A stretch of 64,000 nucleotides of DNA from Fusarium oxysporum f. sp. lycopersici 4287 (GCF_000149955.1 NC_030996.1:18039-82038); one strand, 5' to 3'; positions 34,231-46,740 are shown, counted from the first letter of the stretch. Notes: generated by a model from the sequence alone, not told the origin. Made by a program: numbers and translations.

Positions 34231-37064
34231 TCCGTGGTATATGCGACTACTCGGATTCTCACAAAAATAAGGGATGGCAGGAGTACGCAGCTTTGGTTGC
34301 TGCGGCGTATGCTAAAGAGCTTCTGACATCTATACCCCCTCAATTATTGCAGCCTTCTAAGCGAAGAAAAGCCCAGAAACCCACAGCTCCGGAGCCTCTC
34401 AGCCCGGAAGTGGATGATTGTCTGAGAGAGATGTTTGTGACAGACTCTTCACTAGATCGCGAGGGCATTCTCGATGCCAAGGGCGATATCTGCGAGGGAA
34501 CCTGTGAATGGATTCTATCCACAGATGAATTACAGACTTGGGATCAGAATCCTCCTCATCTGTTATGGATTTCCGCCCCACCCGGCATGGGTAAGACGTT
34601 CATGTCTATTCATCTTTCTAAACACTTTGAGGCTATTTCCAAGGAGAACTCTGGAGTTGCGACTATTTTCTTCTTCTGCGACAGCAAGGTTGAATCAAGA
34701 AATACGGCAGTGAGCATTCTCAGAAGTCTCATGCATCAACTCATCTCGCATCAGCCAAGCCTCATTAACACAATTATACCGCAGTGGAAACAACAATCAC
34801 AGCGGCTGTTTCAAGAAGCCTCGTTCGGTGCTCTATGGAAGCTCTTTGAAGACATGATTGCCAAATCAGAGTTCAAGACTATATACTGCGTCATCGATGC
34901 CCTTGATGAATGCGAAGCCAACTCTCTGTCACTTTTGCTCCGAAAGTTCGAGAGACTTAGTCGAGGACATTTGGGCTCATATCCTAAATTGAGGCTCATA
35001 TGCCTCAGCAGAAGATATCCAGAGAACATACCTGAAGCTCTGTTGCTTTTTGCAAAGATGGAATTAGATTCTATGACTGCCAGAAAAGAGGATATCAATC
35101 AATTCATCACGTCTCAATTCCAGGAACTCGCTCAGAAGAAAAGGCTCAGCCGTGAGATGTGGTCTAGCTTGGAACAGACTTTCCGAAAGAAATCTGAAGG
35201 GACTTTCCTTTGGATTAGCTTCATGGCTCAAGACTTGCAGAAACAGAGATTGCTTGATTTTGAGGCGTCTCTCGAGATGCTACCAGCTGGATTGGACGCA
35301 GTTTACGACAGGATTCTGCAAAATATCGACTTTGAAAAACAGGAAATGATTCGTGGCATCCTCTATTGGGTCCTCGTCGCTAAAAGCCCTCTTACGATAC
35401 CTCAGCTGTGCGAGGCAGTCGATATAGAACCACAAGGGTTCTTGACGCGCGAAAATGTCTGCATCGAGCTGATCAAGTGTTGTGGCCATTTACTTCAGAT
35501 AAAAGATAAACGCAACCGATCCTACACGAAACAGACGGTCACATTTCTCCACCAAAGTGCAAAGGATTACCTGATGACATCCGAGCGCAGGCAAATAACA
35601 GGACTCGCCCTTCCCCAGCTGCACGAGCACGCCACGATTATTTTGATTCGATACCTGGAAAGCATCAGCAGCCACCCTGGGATTGAGAGCAGACAATGGC
35701 GTGATATAATGAAGGATTTCCCAATGGCCGATTATGCTATCCAAAATTGGCATCGTCACTTCGATACGCTAGAAGATATTACTCAAGTCATGCAGCAAGG
35801 AGCGAGATTCTTTGAAAAAGATTCAAAAGCCAGACTAACGTGGCAAAATCTCTGTAGTTTCGATGATGACGATGATTATTATTCCCCTATACCCTTGCTA
35901 CATTTGTCTGCCAGGTTGCTTCTAAACAGGTTGACCGAGTGGTGCTTGAGAAGTGATCGAGAACTCGATCTCGAGGCTGAATGGGGTATTTCTCAACATA
36001 CGGCGCTTTTCTATGCTTGCGAAAAGCAGCAGGAATACATCATAACTTTACTTCTTGATGCAGGCGCCAACGCCGTCGCCGCCCATTGTTCACACACCAA
36101 TGCTCTTGAAGCAGCTTTATCCTACTGCAACAGACACATCTTGCACATTTTGGCACAATCAGAATCTTGCAGGAATTTTTTAATCGAGAAAGGTTCTAAG
36201 GAAGATGGCAGCTTGATCAATGTTGCTGCTGAGAGCGCAAATGAGGATGCGTGTCGCTTCTTGATCGAGGATCTTGGATGGGACCCCAACTGGCAAAATG
36301 GGAGAGTTGGCCAGTCAGCCCTGTCCTCTGCCTTGGAAAATGGCCACGTCAATCTTGTCAGGTGTTTTGTCAAAGAGTGGAATGTTCCCATTGGGGATCA
36401 CTCAGACAAACTAAAAGCAGCTTGCTCCGCTTTTACACCTGAAGATGATTTCGAACAATGTATACGATTCCTAGTAGATCATTGCTCCGTTGATATCAAT
36501 GCCACAGATGAGGAAGGTCACAATGCTTTATGTGCCACGTTCCGAACATGGGATACTTGGACGTTTTCCAGGACAAGAACATTATTACAATTTGGCTGTA
36601 GTCCTGACCAGCCCGACAGGCTCGGCCTAACACCTATGCACTGCCTCGTAATAAAAAACTCTCATTCTGAAACGTCGGATTTCCTAGACATCATGGAGCT
36701 TTTAGTCGGTATGAGTCAAAACGGTGTCAATCAAGTGTGCTTGAAGGGGCAGACAGTATTGCACTACCTCATACTAGGCTTACCGGCCTTCCTGACTCAG
36801 TCAGTTCGTCACAGATTTGAAGACGGGCCCCCTCTCTATTCGATGCTATCAGCAGCAATTAGCCTTCTGGACTTGGGTGTTGACCGAAATATCCGAAACA
36901 GTAACGGATATACTAGCCTAGATATTTTGCGAGTCGTGCAGGCCACTATTGACCATGAATGGAAAGGATTAGCACAGGTGAAGGAAATTATGAAGTCTGT
37001 GAATCTAGCTATTAGAGTGGTTGAAAGTTACTCTACCGTTCCTAAACACCAGGATAGCACCTGA
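34188..37064 (+). CDS. NOD-like receptor, C-terminal part: NACHT ATPase and ankyrin-like repeats
   Basis: A frame of 958 residues from the first ATG after the shift. It opens with the end of the phosphorylase-like domain ([22 protein letters not shown]). The NACHT domain has Walker A APPGMGKT near residue 132 and Walker [11 protein letters not shown] near 231. The segment around 285-470 is the usual winged-helix-type region ([21 protein letters not shown]). The C-terminal 370 residues contain degenerate ankyrin-like units ([20 protein letters not shown], then others). Such receptors oligomerise on ligand recognition and drive cell death or defence in fungi. Here the receptor is separated from its N-terminal domain by the frame change near 34170. 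Confidence 0.82.
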   Translation: MEAAGVMDTFPCLVIRGICDYSDSHKNKGWQEYAALVAAAYAKELLTSIPPQLLQPSKRRKAQKPTAPEPLSPEVDDCLREMFVTDSSLDREGILDAKGDICEGTCEWILSTDELQTWDQNPPHLLWISAPPGMGKTFMSIHLSKHFEAISKENSGVATIFFFCDSKVESRNTAVSILRSLMHQLISHQPSLINTIIPQWKQQSQRLFQEASFGALWKLFEDMIAKSEFKTIYCVIDALDECEANSLSLLLRKFERLSRGHLGSYPKLRLICLSRRYPENIPEALLLFAKMELDSMTARKEDINQFITSQFQELAQKKRLSREMWSSLEQTFRKKSEGTFLWISFMAQDLQKQRLLDFEASLEMLPAGLDAVYDRILQNIDFEKQEMIRGILYWVLVAKSPLTIPQLCEAVDIEPQGFLTRENVCIELIKCCGHLLQIKDKRNRSYTKQTVTFLHQSAKDYLMTSERRQITGLALPQLHEHATIILIRYLESISSHPGIESRQWRDIMKDFPMADYAIQNWHRHFDTLEDITQVMQQGARFFEKDSKARLTWQNLCSFDDDDDYYSPIPLLHLSARLLLNRLTEWCLRSDRELDLEAEWGISQHTALFYACEKQQEYIITLLLDAGANAVAAHCSHTNALEAALSYCNRHILHILAQSESCRNFLIEKGSKEDGSLINVAAESANEDACRFLIEDLGWDPNWQNGRVGQSALSSALENGHVNLVRCFVKEWNVPIGDHSDKLKAACSAFTPEDDFEQCIRFLVDHCSVDINATDEEGHNALCATFRTWDTWTFSRTRTLLQFGCSPDQPDRLGLTPMHCLVIKNSHSETSDFLDIMELLVGMSQNGVNQVCLKGQTVLHYLILGLPAFLTQSVRHRFEDGPPLYSMLSAAISLLDLGVDRNIRNSNGYTSLDILRVVQATIDHEWKGLAQVKEIMKSVNLAIRVVESYSTVPKHQDST

Positions 37065-37191
37065 ATTTAGGGCAGTTGTGGCCATCAACTGGGCATTCAC
37101 TACCGCAGAATTATTAAGTTTAATTCTTACAAGTGTTAGGTTCTAAGTCGAGGGAAATATAGTGTTAAACTAATGTTTTTTACTTTCAAAA

Positions 37192-38470
37192 TTACAGACG
37201 ATACACCAACTTCTCAGCACTAATTGGGCGCATGTACTCTTCTGGCCGCTCAATCTTTGACCTCCCACTAACTAAGCCCGTACCAAGAAGGCGAAAACCG
37301 TCTTGTACTACTCTCTCAAGACCTCCAGGCATCAATCTCACAGGATTGGGCTCGAGCTGTGCCCTGCCTGATGGTAGTGGCTTACTCAAGAAATTATAAA
37401 ACTCCTTTGCAAACGCATGCGCGTCTGGATTCGCTGCGATAACAGCGTCTAGTTCCAGATAGTTAGCATGTGGCCAAACTCGTGAGTGATTTGAAGGAGA
37501 ATGCTGATTCACTTACCATTATATCCAACTTCAACACCGAGACCTTCCCAGACAGCGCCATAGGTAGGTTTGACAGTTAGTAGTGCTGGGTCATATTGTC
37601 CACCAACTGGGCCGCGAATGACTGCAAACTTTGCTGAAGGAGCCAAAGTCTCGTGGGTATTGTATACTGTCTGACCCTCCGAAATACAGTCCAGCGCAAA
37701 GTCAACACCGTTCCCGTTGGTAGCGTCTTTCACTTCCTGAACCCAGTCTTTATCCTTGTAGTCCACAAGGACATCATAGTTATAGGGCTCATTTCGAAGC
37801 ATTTCATGCTTGGATGAACTTGCTGCGCCTATCAGTCGAATAGACATTCCAGATACCCTGGCAGCGATACGAGCGAGCTGTGCGGCATATAGTCCAACCG
37901 AAGTGGAAGATCCATAAATGAAAAGATTGGTAATATTGGATCCTGCTACATCTTGTCGTGGGGGGCCTGAAGAAAACGGATTTGGCAACCCAAGACGGCC
38001 GAATAAGGCCTGTGCAGCAGTCAAGCCACACATGCTGATTGACGAAGCCTCTTCCAGGGTTAGGCCATCAGGTACGTTCCATACAAGGTCATAAGGAACA
38101 GCGATGTGTTCTGCAAAAGCTCCGGGCCGATCATTTACGGATGAAGCTAGAGTCATTAGTCTCTTATCAAGTAGTCACTGATGAACTACGCACCGCCTTG
38201 GAGAAAACCAGCGACTCGTGTCCCGACTTTAACTCTGGGATCAGATAAATCACTGATCTCGGATCCAGCTTCAACAACAACTCCAGCAAAGTCAGTGCCG
38301 ATAATTCTTTTCTCCTGGGCTGCAATGGGTGACGAAACGTAGAGTTCATCTACTGGGTTCAGCGCTATTGCGCGCACCTTGACCAGAATCTCGTGGGAAC
38401 CTGGACTTGGGCGATCGACATTCTCCACGATTGCCTTTTTCAACGATGTATTCAAGATAAGTGCTTTCAT
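37192..38470 (-). CDS. MDR-superfamily quinone oxidoreductase/enoyl-reductase-like protein
   Basis: Exons 38470-38194, 38146-37517 and 37448-37192 splice in phase to 387 residues; the last intron has a clear GCTAAC branch site. The GroES-like N-terminus includes KVRAIALNPVDELY and IIGTDFAGVVVEAG. The nucleotide-binding region has IYGSSTSVGLYAAQLA. NGNGVDFALDCISEG follows. The zinc ligands of true alcohol dehydrogenases are absent, as in quinone oxidoreductases and trans-acting enoyl reductases. It should reduce an alpha,beta-unsaturated carbonyl with NADPH. It is divergent from an arginase-family gene about 540 bp away. Confidence 0.87.
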
Positions 38471-39007
38471 TGTGGCTATGGAGAGATTCAAGATTTGATA
38501 TTGGCTTATTTAAGATGTATCTAGGGAATCATGCTGCTTTTATGTGCTTACTCTGGCTCTCAAGCGCGGATTTGTCAGCTGGCAACTGATTATTAATATG
38601 TGATTTAATTAAGTACAGCACTTGAATGTTATTGAGATTCGGATGAAGGTTTATCCGACTCGCAAGTCTCCAACCTAACTTCACAGCCAACACAACATTC
38701 ACTCTCCATGTATGCCAACGGCTGAGCCTGCCCTCAATTATAACTAACAAAGGCCGCAATTTAGAGAATGAACTCTTCAAAGGTTTACTATGCTGTCTAG
38801 ATAGTAAATAGTTCTTCTTTCAAGACCGATTTCTCAAATGTCAGTCGTAACGTTATCTGCGGGGCCAAAATAGAATCCACTCACTGATGAGCTCGTTTGT
38901 GAAGTATTTAAGGTTTCTCCCTCCAACTTGGCCTATTTTTCTCACAAAGCTGATATTAACCAGACTTTGCTAATACAACCCATCACTACTCGGCGCGCCG
39001 AACCATT
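38471..39007. promoter_or_regulatory. Divergent promoter region, oxidoreductase and arginase-family genes
   Basis: About 540 bases between opposite start codons with no other gene visible. Confidence 0.35.
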
Positions 39008-39943
39008 ATGCCGCTCACTTCCATTACCATTATCATCGCTCCCTACCATGTAGGACTTTACGACCACCGTGTTGGCGGCGGCCCTCTCCGCATCATGTCC
39101 CACGGTATCGATAAAGAGCTCTCCAAATTGGCGCCTGTATCCTTCATCAACATTGGCCCCGTTGACGAATTCGAGGGTGAGATTGGTCGAACATTTGAGA
39201 TCCTCCGCCGTATTTCGAACGCCGTGTCTAAAGCCGTCTCAAATAACTCGTTCCCCTTGGTTCTTTCCGGAAACTGCTACGCCAGCACGGCGACAATGGC
39301 TGGCCTTAACCAAGCAAGACCTACCTCATCCACCGCTAAGATTGGGGTATTATGGCTCGACGCCCACGATGACCTTGATACTCCCTCAACGCACGAAAAT
39401 GGCTACCTCGACGCCATGGCCGCTTCGATGATGACCGGCACCAGCTGGCATACCTTGATGAAAACTGTGCCCGGTCACCAACCCGTTGATGTGAAACGCA
39501 TGATATATTGTGGGCTGCGAGACGTTTCGGAGATTCAACGCAAGACAGTCAAAGATGCTGGAATTGATGTCATTTGGGGTGATGCGAATAAGAAGGTGGA
39601 TTTTACATCTGCTCTGGCTGAGACTTTAGACAGAAGGGATGACATTCAGGAAGCACATATCCACTTCGACTTGGATGTTCTCGATGACTCTCTGGGCCGT
39701 GTTAATGAGTTCCCGTCGCCTGGCGGCTTTCTACCCAAGGATGTTATGGGTTTGATGGATATGATACCCACCAAGATTAACCCAACTTCGCTAGTCGTTT
39801 GCTCCTTTAATCCGCGCTTAGAAGGAGGAGATACAGTAGCCAGGCTCGCTTGCCAGGCTATTTATCGACTTGTTAGTGGCTTACAGGAGAAGGGTATTTT
39901 AACAGCTAATAGCGAAGAAAAGGGGTATAGCTCGGGTGTCTAA
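39008..39943 (+). CDS. Arginase/ureohydrolase-family protein
   Basis: A single frame of 311 residues, normal family length. Metal-site motifs: VLSGNCYAS (88-90 GNC, where classical enzymes have GDH/GNH), WLDAHDDLDT (Asp118, His120, Asp122) and HIHFDLDVLDD (Asp221, Asp223). The C-terminal NPRLEGGDTVARLAC is also family-like. The first metal-binding His is replaced by Cys, so the binuclear Mn centre and classical arginase activity are not assured; it may hydrolyse another guanidino or formimidoyl compound. It is cytosolic, with no signal peptide. The promoter side faces the MDR enzyme. Confidence 0.85.
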   Translation: MPLTSITIIIAPYHVGLYDHRVGGGPLRIMSHGIDKELSKLAPVSFINIGPVDEFEGEIGRTFEILRRISNAVSKAVSNNSFPLVLSGNCYASTATMAGLNQARPTSSTAKIGVLWLDAHDDLDTPSTHENGYLDAMAASMMTGTSWHTLMKTVPGHQPVDVKRMIYCGLRDVSEIQRKTVKDAGIDVIWGDANKKVDFTSALAETLDRRDDIQEAHIHFDLDVLDDSLGRVNEFPSPGGFLPKDVMGLMDMIPTKINPTSLVVCSFNPRLEGGDTVARLACQAIYRLVSGLQEKGILTANSEEKGYSSGV

Positions 39944-40312
39944 AGATAGTAAATGAATACAAGGCGCAATTCCTAACCAGCTATAAGCCTTTTCCCTAAT
40001 TAGAAAGGTGATTTCCTCTTACCATTTTGTGTTAGTATTAACTAAATATATATTGATAGACTTCCACTTGTGAAGTCCGCGGCAAAGTCGTGGATGTAAT
40101 TGGTTATCTTACCGCTATCTAGAAGTAATAAAAGTTTATAGATAAAGCATAAGTTTATGCGAATCTGCCTACCAAGGTTATGTAGTTACATAGAAGTCCT
40201 AGCAAGTCCTACCAGCGATATCTCGTCTAACCCCGCTCATCAAAATATCGCACCATTTCCAACAAACTCTTTCTTTCTCACAGATCTTATTATAATAAGA
40301 TTACCTACCATC
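39944..40312. other. AT-rich intergenic region
   Basis: About 370 AT-rich, TpA-rich bases without genes, compatible with RIP-mutated repeat remains. The 5' flank of the F-box locus begins at its right end. Confidence 0.4.
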
Positions 40313-41883
40313 ATGACGCCAATAAATCCTGAGACAACCGGTTTAGTCTATCTCTCTCGTGATATTTTAGTTGAAATCTTCTCTTAATTTTGCCTGCACT
40401 GTCGAGGCGACCTACGACCTGTTAAAGGCGTCGGAACCCCGCATCAGCATAAGCAACGTCGTGAGCCTCAGCAACTCGACCAAAAGTCGTGGTATTCGAT
40501 CGATAAATATGCCTTATTCTCGCTCGCTGCCTCTCGCAAAGCCCTTCATCCCATTTCAGAGGATATCCTGTACCATGACTTTGCACCCGGTTATGGCGAC
40601 TCTGAACTGTCCGAGCTTTATACCTATGGCCACAGACTGAACCAATTCATGCGCACCGTTGGAAGACGCAAAGACCTCGCTGAGAATGTCCGCATGATCT
40701 TCGTTCATCCAAAACACTCCAACGCGGATTTGAAACAAATCGTACTGTCTTTGAAGCAGGGTGCCGCTGATCTGGGCATCGATGTTGTGAAAGCTTGGCG
40801 GTACCGGGCAAAACACTTTATGAACCCTTGGAGGCCTGCGCGGAGAACAAGATGGGAGAGGAAGAGTACCTATTCATGCTCAATTCAGCCTTCACCGATG
40901 AAATCTTAGAGTATCCAGCACTAAGTTATCATGTGGGAACGAATAATTTCTACAAGGTTTTGCACCATGAGCTCATCCCAATGCTGATTGCATTACTCCC
41001 CAAGCTGGGTCACATCAGTTACAAATTTAACTCCATATTTGACAGCTTTAAAAATACCGCTCTTGAAGCTCTAGGAGTGACAGAGCTCCCATATCTTCGG
41101 ACATTGGAGATAGACAAGGATCTATTTTCCATTCTCAAAAGGGCACCGGATTTGCAACGGCTTGACATTATCACCTCTCCCTTTTTTGGGAAGGCTGGAG
41201 ACTCATTCGGCGAACGGTCTAAGATCAGAACTCTCCGATTGGAAAACATATCATCCCCTTCAGCGCTCAGCGAACCACTATCATTCGCAGCCAAGGACCT
41301 TCGGTCGCTCGTTATTGAATCTTGTGAGAAGTTTACAATGAGATTCTCTGAGTTCTCAATGCCCGGGTTCTCTGCGGATGTTATTGAAAAGATACGCGAT
41401 TATCGGCACAGTTTGGAGACGTTACACTTGGACCTTCGCGACGTGATTGAAAGCTCTCCCTCCTACCGTCCCGACTGCACGTTCCATGACTTTGAGAAGC
41501 TTGAACATGTCATTTTGAACACGCGGCTTGTTTTTCACACTTTACGCGATCTCGAGGGTATTGATGGCCCGACGGTGGAGGATCGTCATGAAATTACCCG
41601 GCTATTACCACCGTCGATAGTATCGCTGCACTTGGTCTGGGACGGTCTTGATATTGACCGCCTCGAACAAGGATTGATGGGACTTGTTGATGCAACGACT
41701 GATCGCTTTCAACATCTGAAGCTTGTTGGTCTTGACTACGAGGAGAGGCTAGATGAAACGTTTCATCATGTCATGCTTGAGGCTGGTATTGAGTTCACAT
41801 ACGAGCGTTGGCCAGTTTCTTTTGAGGGTGGGCCAGGTGCGGAAGAACCTGATGATGAATGGATAGGTTATGGGATTCAATGA
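40313..41883 (+). pseudogene. F-box protein locus, disrupted
   Basis: The reading starts at MTPINPETTG with an F-box-like LSRDILVEIFS, stops at a TAA (40385-40387), and continues in the same frame with FCLHCRGDL to about 40813. There the frame changes at a short A run (40810-40813) and a 362-codon frame (ORF 40795-41883) runs to the end. The downstream part holds leucine-rich stretches like those of F-box/LRR substrate adaptors of SCF ubiquitin ligases (LRTLEIDKDLF, LQRLDII, LRSLVIESCEKF, LETLHLDLRDV). The TAA can be a CAA to TAA change. With a nonsense codon inside the F-box and a frameshift, the locus is probably inactive. Sequence error could explain the shift but hardly both. Confidence 0.62.
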
Positions 41884-42914
41884 AGCTGTTTTTAACTCCA
41901 TGATTATAGATGTAAAGATTAAGCAGTAATTAGTAGGAGTATCACAACTATATTTCAGAGCATACCCAGTAGCCAACAGCTTATCCTCAATTTCGAGGAA
42001 AGGCACTTCAGGCGCGGCAAGTTGTGGAGTCAAACAATAACACAAGTCGCTTTACGGTAGTAACACCATCTCTTGCATAGGGTCGATATGCTATCTGTGT
42101 TGTCTCCTTTCCCTTCTCTCGTGAGTGGAGAAAACGTTTCACAAGCTTCTCGAAAGGGACGCGATTGCATATCGTCCTTCAACATCGACAAGAAAGCGAT
42201 GGACCCTGACCAACCAGTGGAATCTGACACCTGCAGCTATACCTGAAGTGTACTGCCGAAGCCTTGGAAGCTACCAATCACTTGTTGGTCAAGATCTGGG
42301 CTGGGTATAGCGGGGTAGTAAAATGTGCAGGACTGATAACATGTAATCAGCTCGATCATAGGGTCGGGTAAGTGCGGCTGTATGCAAGCTATCATGACAC
42401 CTAGCAGCGATGATGAACCTAGAAGTCAACGGTGAGGAGCTGAAAAGACAAATTCACTCTTAGCTAGGATTGGCCCAGCCCACTGTAGATCTTGACGGTT
42501 CTTGGGTGGGCTATGCTAAGGGGCGTCTGCATACAAGGCCCGGTTCTGCATGTTTTGTGTACAGCTGGCGTTGAAGCCTAATCCCCGATCAGCAACATGC
42601 ATATCACTGCCCTGGCTGGTTTGCCCATCAAGCTATGTACATTGCTGCCAAGGCGCGGGGCTTGGTTGCAAGAAACAAATGCATGGCGTGATCAAGTAGA
42701 ATTATTAAATCGCCAGTCACTCATCGTTACCATTTTACCCTTAAAACTATGCTATTTCCCCATTCTTTCTCCAGCCTCTTAGTAAGTGGTTGCCCACTGA
42801 AACTGAATCCGTATCAGGCACACTGCATGTAGAAGATAGGTAGAGTAACCTATCTTCCGATTTCTTATTATACAGCCCCACGACGCGGTTCATTTTATCC
42901 CAGCAAAGGCCAAA
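41884..42914. other. Intergenic region
   Basis: About 1.03 kb between two disrupted loci. No coherent coding sequence was recognised. Confidence 0.5.
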
Positions 42915-44885
42915 ATGACATTTCAGTACAACAAGCTACCAAACAATGGTTTCTTCCGCATCTTTGAGCTCAAGCCTGGAAAGGATGGCGACCCCCTTCA
43001 AGGCGATCTTCGAACATGTGCACGCAAGGAAACTCCTAAATATGAGGCGCTAAGCTATGTGTGGGGTTCCTCTATGCGAAATTAGCACATGAAATGTGAC
43101 GATCAAGCATTTATGATAACCGATAGCCTCTACTTAGCCTTAAGGCGTCTCAGATCAATTAGCGACTCTCGATTTCTATGGATTGATCAGATTTGTATTG
43201 ACCAAAGATCTACCGCGGAGCGTTCTGAACAAGTTTCCATCATGAGAGATATTTACTCTGGAGCTACGCTCGTCAATGCATGGCTTGGCCCAGCAGACGC
43301 GCGGGAGAGGCAGCCGCAACGGAGATGATAATCTCAACTCTCGCTAAAGCTGATCCATTAGTAAGACGAGGGGGGGAGCATTTTCCCCAAAACGAGTATT
43401 TGCAGGAACTCGGACTTCCTACTAGACAGTCGTTAGCTTGAGTGGCTTTGAACTGTATGTTGAACACCCCGTATTTCTCAAGGGTTTGGATCATGCAAGA
43501 ACTTGCACTTGCCCCTACCTATGATCTACTGTGGGGAGATGCCATCATACCTAAAGTGACCTTCGAGTCCTTCAAATGGGCCGCGACCTTTCTATAGCTG
43601 GCATATAGAGATCCGAAAAGCTTCAACGTCGCATTGGTAAAGGGAGATTTGAGCGATATTTGTCCACAAGTCGAGTGGAATTTAGCCACCATGGGCTTCA
43701 CCGCAGGATCCTGGAAGAATAAACGGGACCTATTTGAGCTTGTTTGTTCAACGAACAGCTGTCACGCAACTGACCCGCGCGGTAGGATCTTTGCGTTAAT
43801 TAGCCTGGCGGGCGACAGGACTTATGGTATTGTACCACACTATCTTAAAACTGAGTCAGAAGTCTTCCCAGAGTTTACCCTAAAGGTTTTATCAGAAATA
43901 AGAAGCTTGCGATGCTGAATTATTCTGATGTGGAAGATCCCAATCATAAAGAGCAACTTCCTCTTTGGGCGCCGAGGTGGCATCCCAAGGACTGGCCTGA
44001 CTTTTAGGATATGAGTGACTATGGCTTCAAACGTTCGAATAATATGGAGATTGCATTGGGGTCACCGATCAAATTCAGGTCTTACATTTAAAGGGCCTGT
44101 ATGTCGACAAGGTCAAAATGATAAAAGATTGGACCCCAGTGCTAGATCAAAATGTCATTGCTATCGGTAGCATGGTCATTGATCATGAACGCCTTTTGAA
44201 CGATCAATACGGACAGGATATAATCAGGCCATTTGTTTTGACAATGGTGAGTGGCCGAGTCCGACCTGTTGTTTTTGGTATTCTACACCAGGACCGCCCA
44301 GAGGATGACTCCTATCTCAACTGCTTCATAGCGTTTATGATAAAGCTCCTTCTTACATCTTTGGCCGAAGACGATGATGATCAACATTATCAGAGAAAAA
44401 TTCTCCGATTGATCAATATGGCGGTCGACTTAAGTCCTTTAGCAACACATAGTGAGCCCATCTGGAAGGAGCCTGAGACCTGGGAGTTCTTCAACAATAC
44501 GTTGACTAACCTCTACCCACACGATAAAGAAACTGTATCATCCTACCTTGAGGTTCTTCGGAGTTTGTCCTGCAATACCAAAGACGACTTTGTGGCCTTG
44601 TTGCAGAATATTGGACATTGTTTCCAGAGAAAATCCTTCATTACGGAAAGGGGTTATATTGGCACTGGTCCTCGCTCTTTAGAGCTCGGAGACTCTGTAT
44701 GCATTCTCTTCGGGGGTGAGACCCGGTACATCGTTCGCCCAAGGTCACCCTCCAGCGATGAGTATATATTTCTTGGCAACACATATGTACATGGAATTAT
44801 GGAAGGGGAGGCTACCACTACTTGGAAGGAGCAGAAGGATTCTCAGGATCCAAAATTCCAAGAACGGCTGTTCAAGCTGATATGA
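42915..44885 (+). pseudogene. HET-domain protein locus, disrupted many times
   Basis: From the ATG at 42915 the HET motifs appear in order: KYEALSYVWGSS, FLWIDQICIDQ and VNAWLGPAD, then in another frame YFSRVWIMQELAL and ATDPRGRIFALISLAGD. The last 255 codons (44118-44885) carry the usual C-terminal region (ERGYIGTGPRSLELGDSVCILFGGE, YVHGIMEGEA). Breaks: TAG at 43083-43085, frame change near 43300-43325, TGA at 43439-43441, TAG at 43595-43597, another frame change near 43915 and TAG at 44005-44007. The stops are all explainable as CAG to TAG or TGG to TGA. The intact gene would have encoded an incompatibility/cell-death factor of about 640 residues. Confidence 0.75.
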
Positions 44886-45591
44886 AGAGCTCTGAGCGAT
44901 GCTAATACAAATAATTCTTGAGCACCAGTACATCTTGAAGTGCTTTCTAATCCGCCCCTCCCCTTGAAGCTAATTGTGCTTTGCGGCTATGCTTACTGCA
45001 ATAGTCTAGCTATCTCACTATGGATAAAGGACAAGGACTTAGATACCTGTTATTTAGAGACTGATGTTGCTAGACAGTATGGCTATGGCGGCTGGTGTTC
45101 CCGAAACTTAATAACTAATTATAAAAGATAAGTCAGTGTATTTAATAATATATCACGTATCTTACTGAGAAAGAATAAAAACAAACACCTAAGAATAAGA
45201 GCATTGTGAAAGAAGTACTGCAAAGTAACCAGTCTAATTATAATTTAATGCTGAAATACCCTGATCACAGACTCGGTTGGATGTATTATTAATTGAGTGT
45301 CCCGTTGATATCACCTATCGCAATTTCTCACGTATCTTGCGTCAATTTGAGGACTGTGAAAGCTCTTTTGGGTTAGATACGTCGAAACGCATAACGTTAT
45401 CGCCAAGCGAATGCGAACGGAGTTTCCGGTCGTCAAGCGTTCTGGTTTCACCATCATAATCAGCGGGCTGATTGGTCGAGGTTGACCCATCAAACAACGT
45501 TATGGCAAAGTATTTAATAGCAACTGAAGAACTTGGGTTCTTTAGTTTGAGAAAGTCATTCAACCCATGCCTTGTCTATCACATCATCAAT
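44886..45591. other. AT-rich intergenic region
   Basis: About 700 bases, strongly AT- and TpA-rich between 45100 and 45270. No gene was recognised. A RIP-mutated remnant is possible. Confidence 0.4.
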
Positions 45592-46740
45592 ATGTCTCGT
45601 CCAAACAAAGCTATCTACATGCTTGCAAACGGCAAACGTGAAATTCGTACTATCGAAGAGCCATACATCCCGAAAAAGGCCCAGTCTCTTGTAGAAGTGC
45701 AGTACTCAGCCATCAACCCAGCTGATACTCGCCACTCATACATGGATATGTCGGAATACGTCGCTGGCTACGAATACACCGGCACCGTCCGCGCCGTTGG
45801 GCCCGAGTCTCCTTTCACAGTTGGCCAAGAAATCTTTGGCCAATCGCTGCCTTATGATCATCGACCTAATTATCTCGGCGCCCACCAGAGCTTCCTCTTA
45901 GCGGAACCTCTCATGGCTTTTGTGCGGCCTGCGCATCTTGATCCCATCACCGCCGTGACACTTGTCGTTGGCAGTGCGACCACCTTTGATGCTCTGTTCA
46001 ATGTAGCCGGGTACGGCTTCCCGCTCGCTAATATCACTGGCGACGATCCGAAGAATGAGCCGATTCTTATTTGGGGCGGTGCGGGCGCGGTAGGCCAAGC
46101 TGCTATACAGATCGCCAAGGCAGCCGGTTTCAGTCCCATTATCACGACAGCTTCACCACAGAACCATGAAGCTTTGAAGAAGCTTGGTGCTGATGAGGTC
46201 TTTGACTATCGCAGTGCAACAGTTGTGCAGGATATATGTGCATATTTAGAAAAGTATGGCAAGTCACTGAAGACTGTCTTTGACACAGTTTGCGCTGGTC
46301 TTGGTGTCTTTGAAGGTCTTGCGCCTGAAGAAGAAAAGGCGTTGGAGAATAAATACGATCAAAGCTCACCCGGGCTTTCCCGGCAGTGCTGTGACCCCAA
46401 CGTACCCTCAGAAGAACTCCGTCTGGTATCATCTCTTCTTGTAAAGAAGGACCCGACGTGGAAGTTTACTTTGAGTGTCAGGGTTGTTGAACAAGTTGAC
46501 TTTGCGGTTGAAGCTCAAGATCGAAGCGATGAGGAGAGAAGGAGAGAGGAGAATAGGATCATCGAGTGGCAGAAGCGCATTGAACGGGGTTTTCACTGGT
46601 TGGTTGAGAATCATGAACAGTATTGGGAGGCGCCAAGGACTAGGACCTTGAAGGGAGTTGAGGAGGGGCTTCAAGGTATTCGTGATGTTTGGGATGGGAA
46701 AGTGAGCCGTGAGAAGCTTGTTATTGATCACCGAGTTTGA
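45592..46740 (+). CDS. MDR-superfamily zinc-type dehydrogenase-like protein
   Basis: Start chosen at [10 protein letters not shown] (45592), giving 382 residues; the frame is open upstream to 45472, but that stretch is not protein-like. GroES-like features: [16 protein letters not shown] and [15 protein letters not shown]. The Rossmann fold has [20 protein letters not shown], then [13 protein letters not shown]. The C-terminal 80 residues are unusual: highly charged ([19 protein letters not shown]) with a predicted helix before a normal reductase end. It likely acts as an NADPH-dependent reductase without structural zinc. It is not closely similar to the other MDR gene in the window. Confidence 0.85.
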   Translation: MSRPNKAIYMLANGKREIRTIEEPYIPKKAQSLVEVQYSAINPADTRHSYMDMSEYVAGYEYTGTVRAVGPESPFTVGQEIFGQSLPYDHRPNYLGAHQSFLLAEPLMAFVRPAHLDPITAVTLVVGSATTFDALFNVAGYGFPLANITGDDPKNEPILIWGGAGAVGQAAIQIAKAAGFSPIITTASPQNHEALKKLGADEVFDYRSATVVQDICAYLEKYGKSLKTVFDTVCAGLGVFEGLAPEEEKALENKYDQSSPGLSRQCCDPNVPSEELRLVSSLLVKKDPTWKFTLSVRVVEQVDFAVEAQDRSDEERRREENRIIEWQKRIERGFHWLVENHEQYWEAPRTRTLKGVEEGLQGIRDVWDGKVSREKLVIDHRV

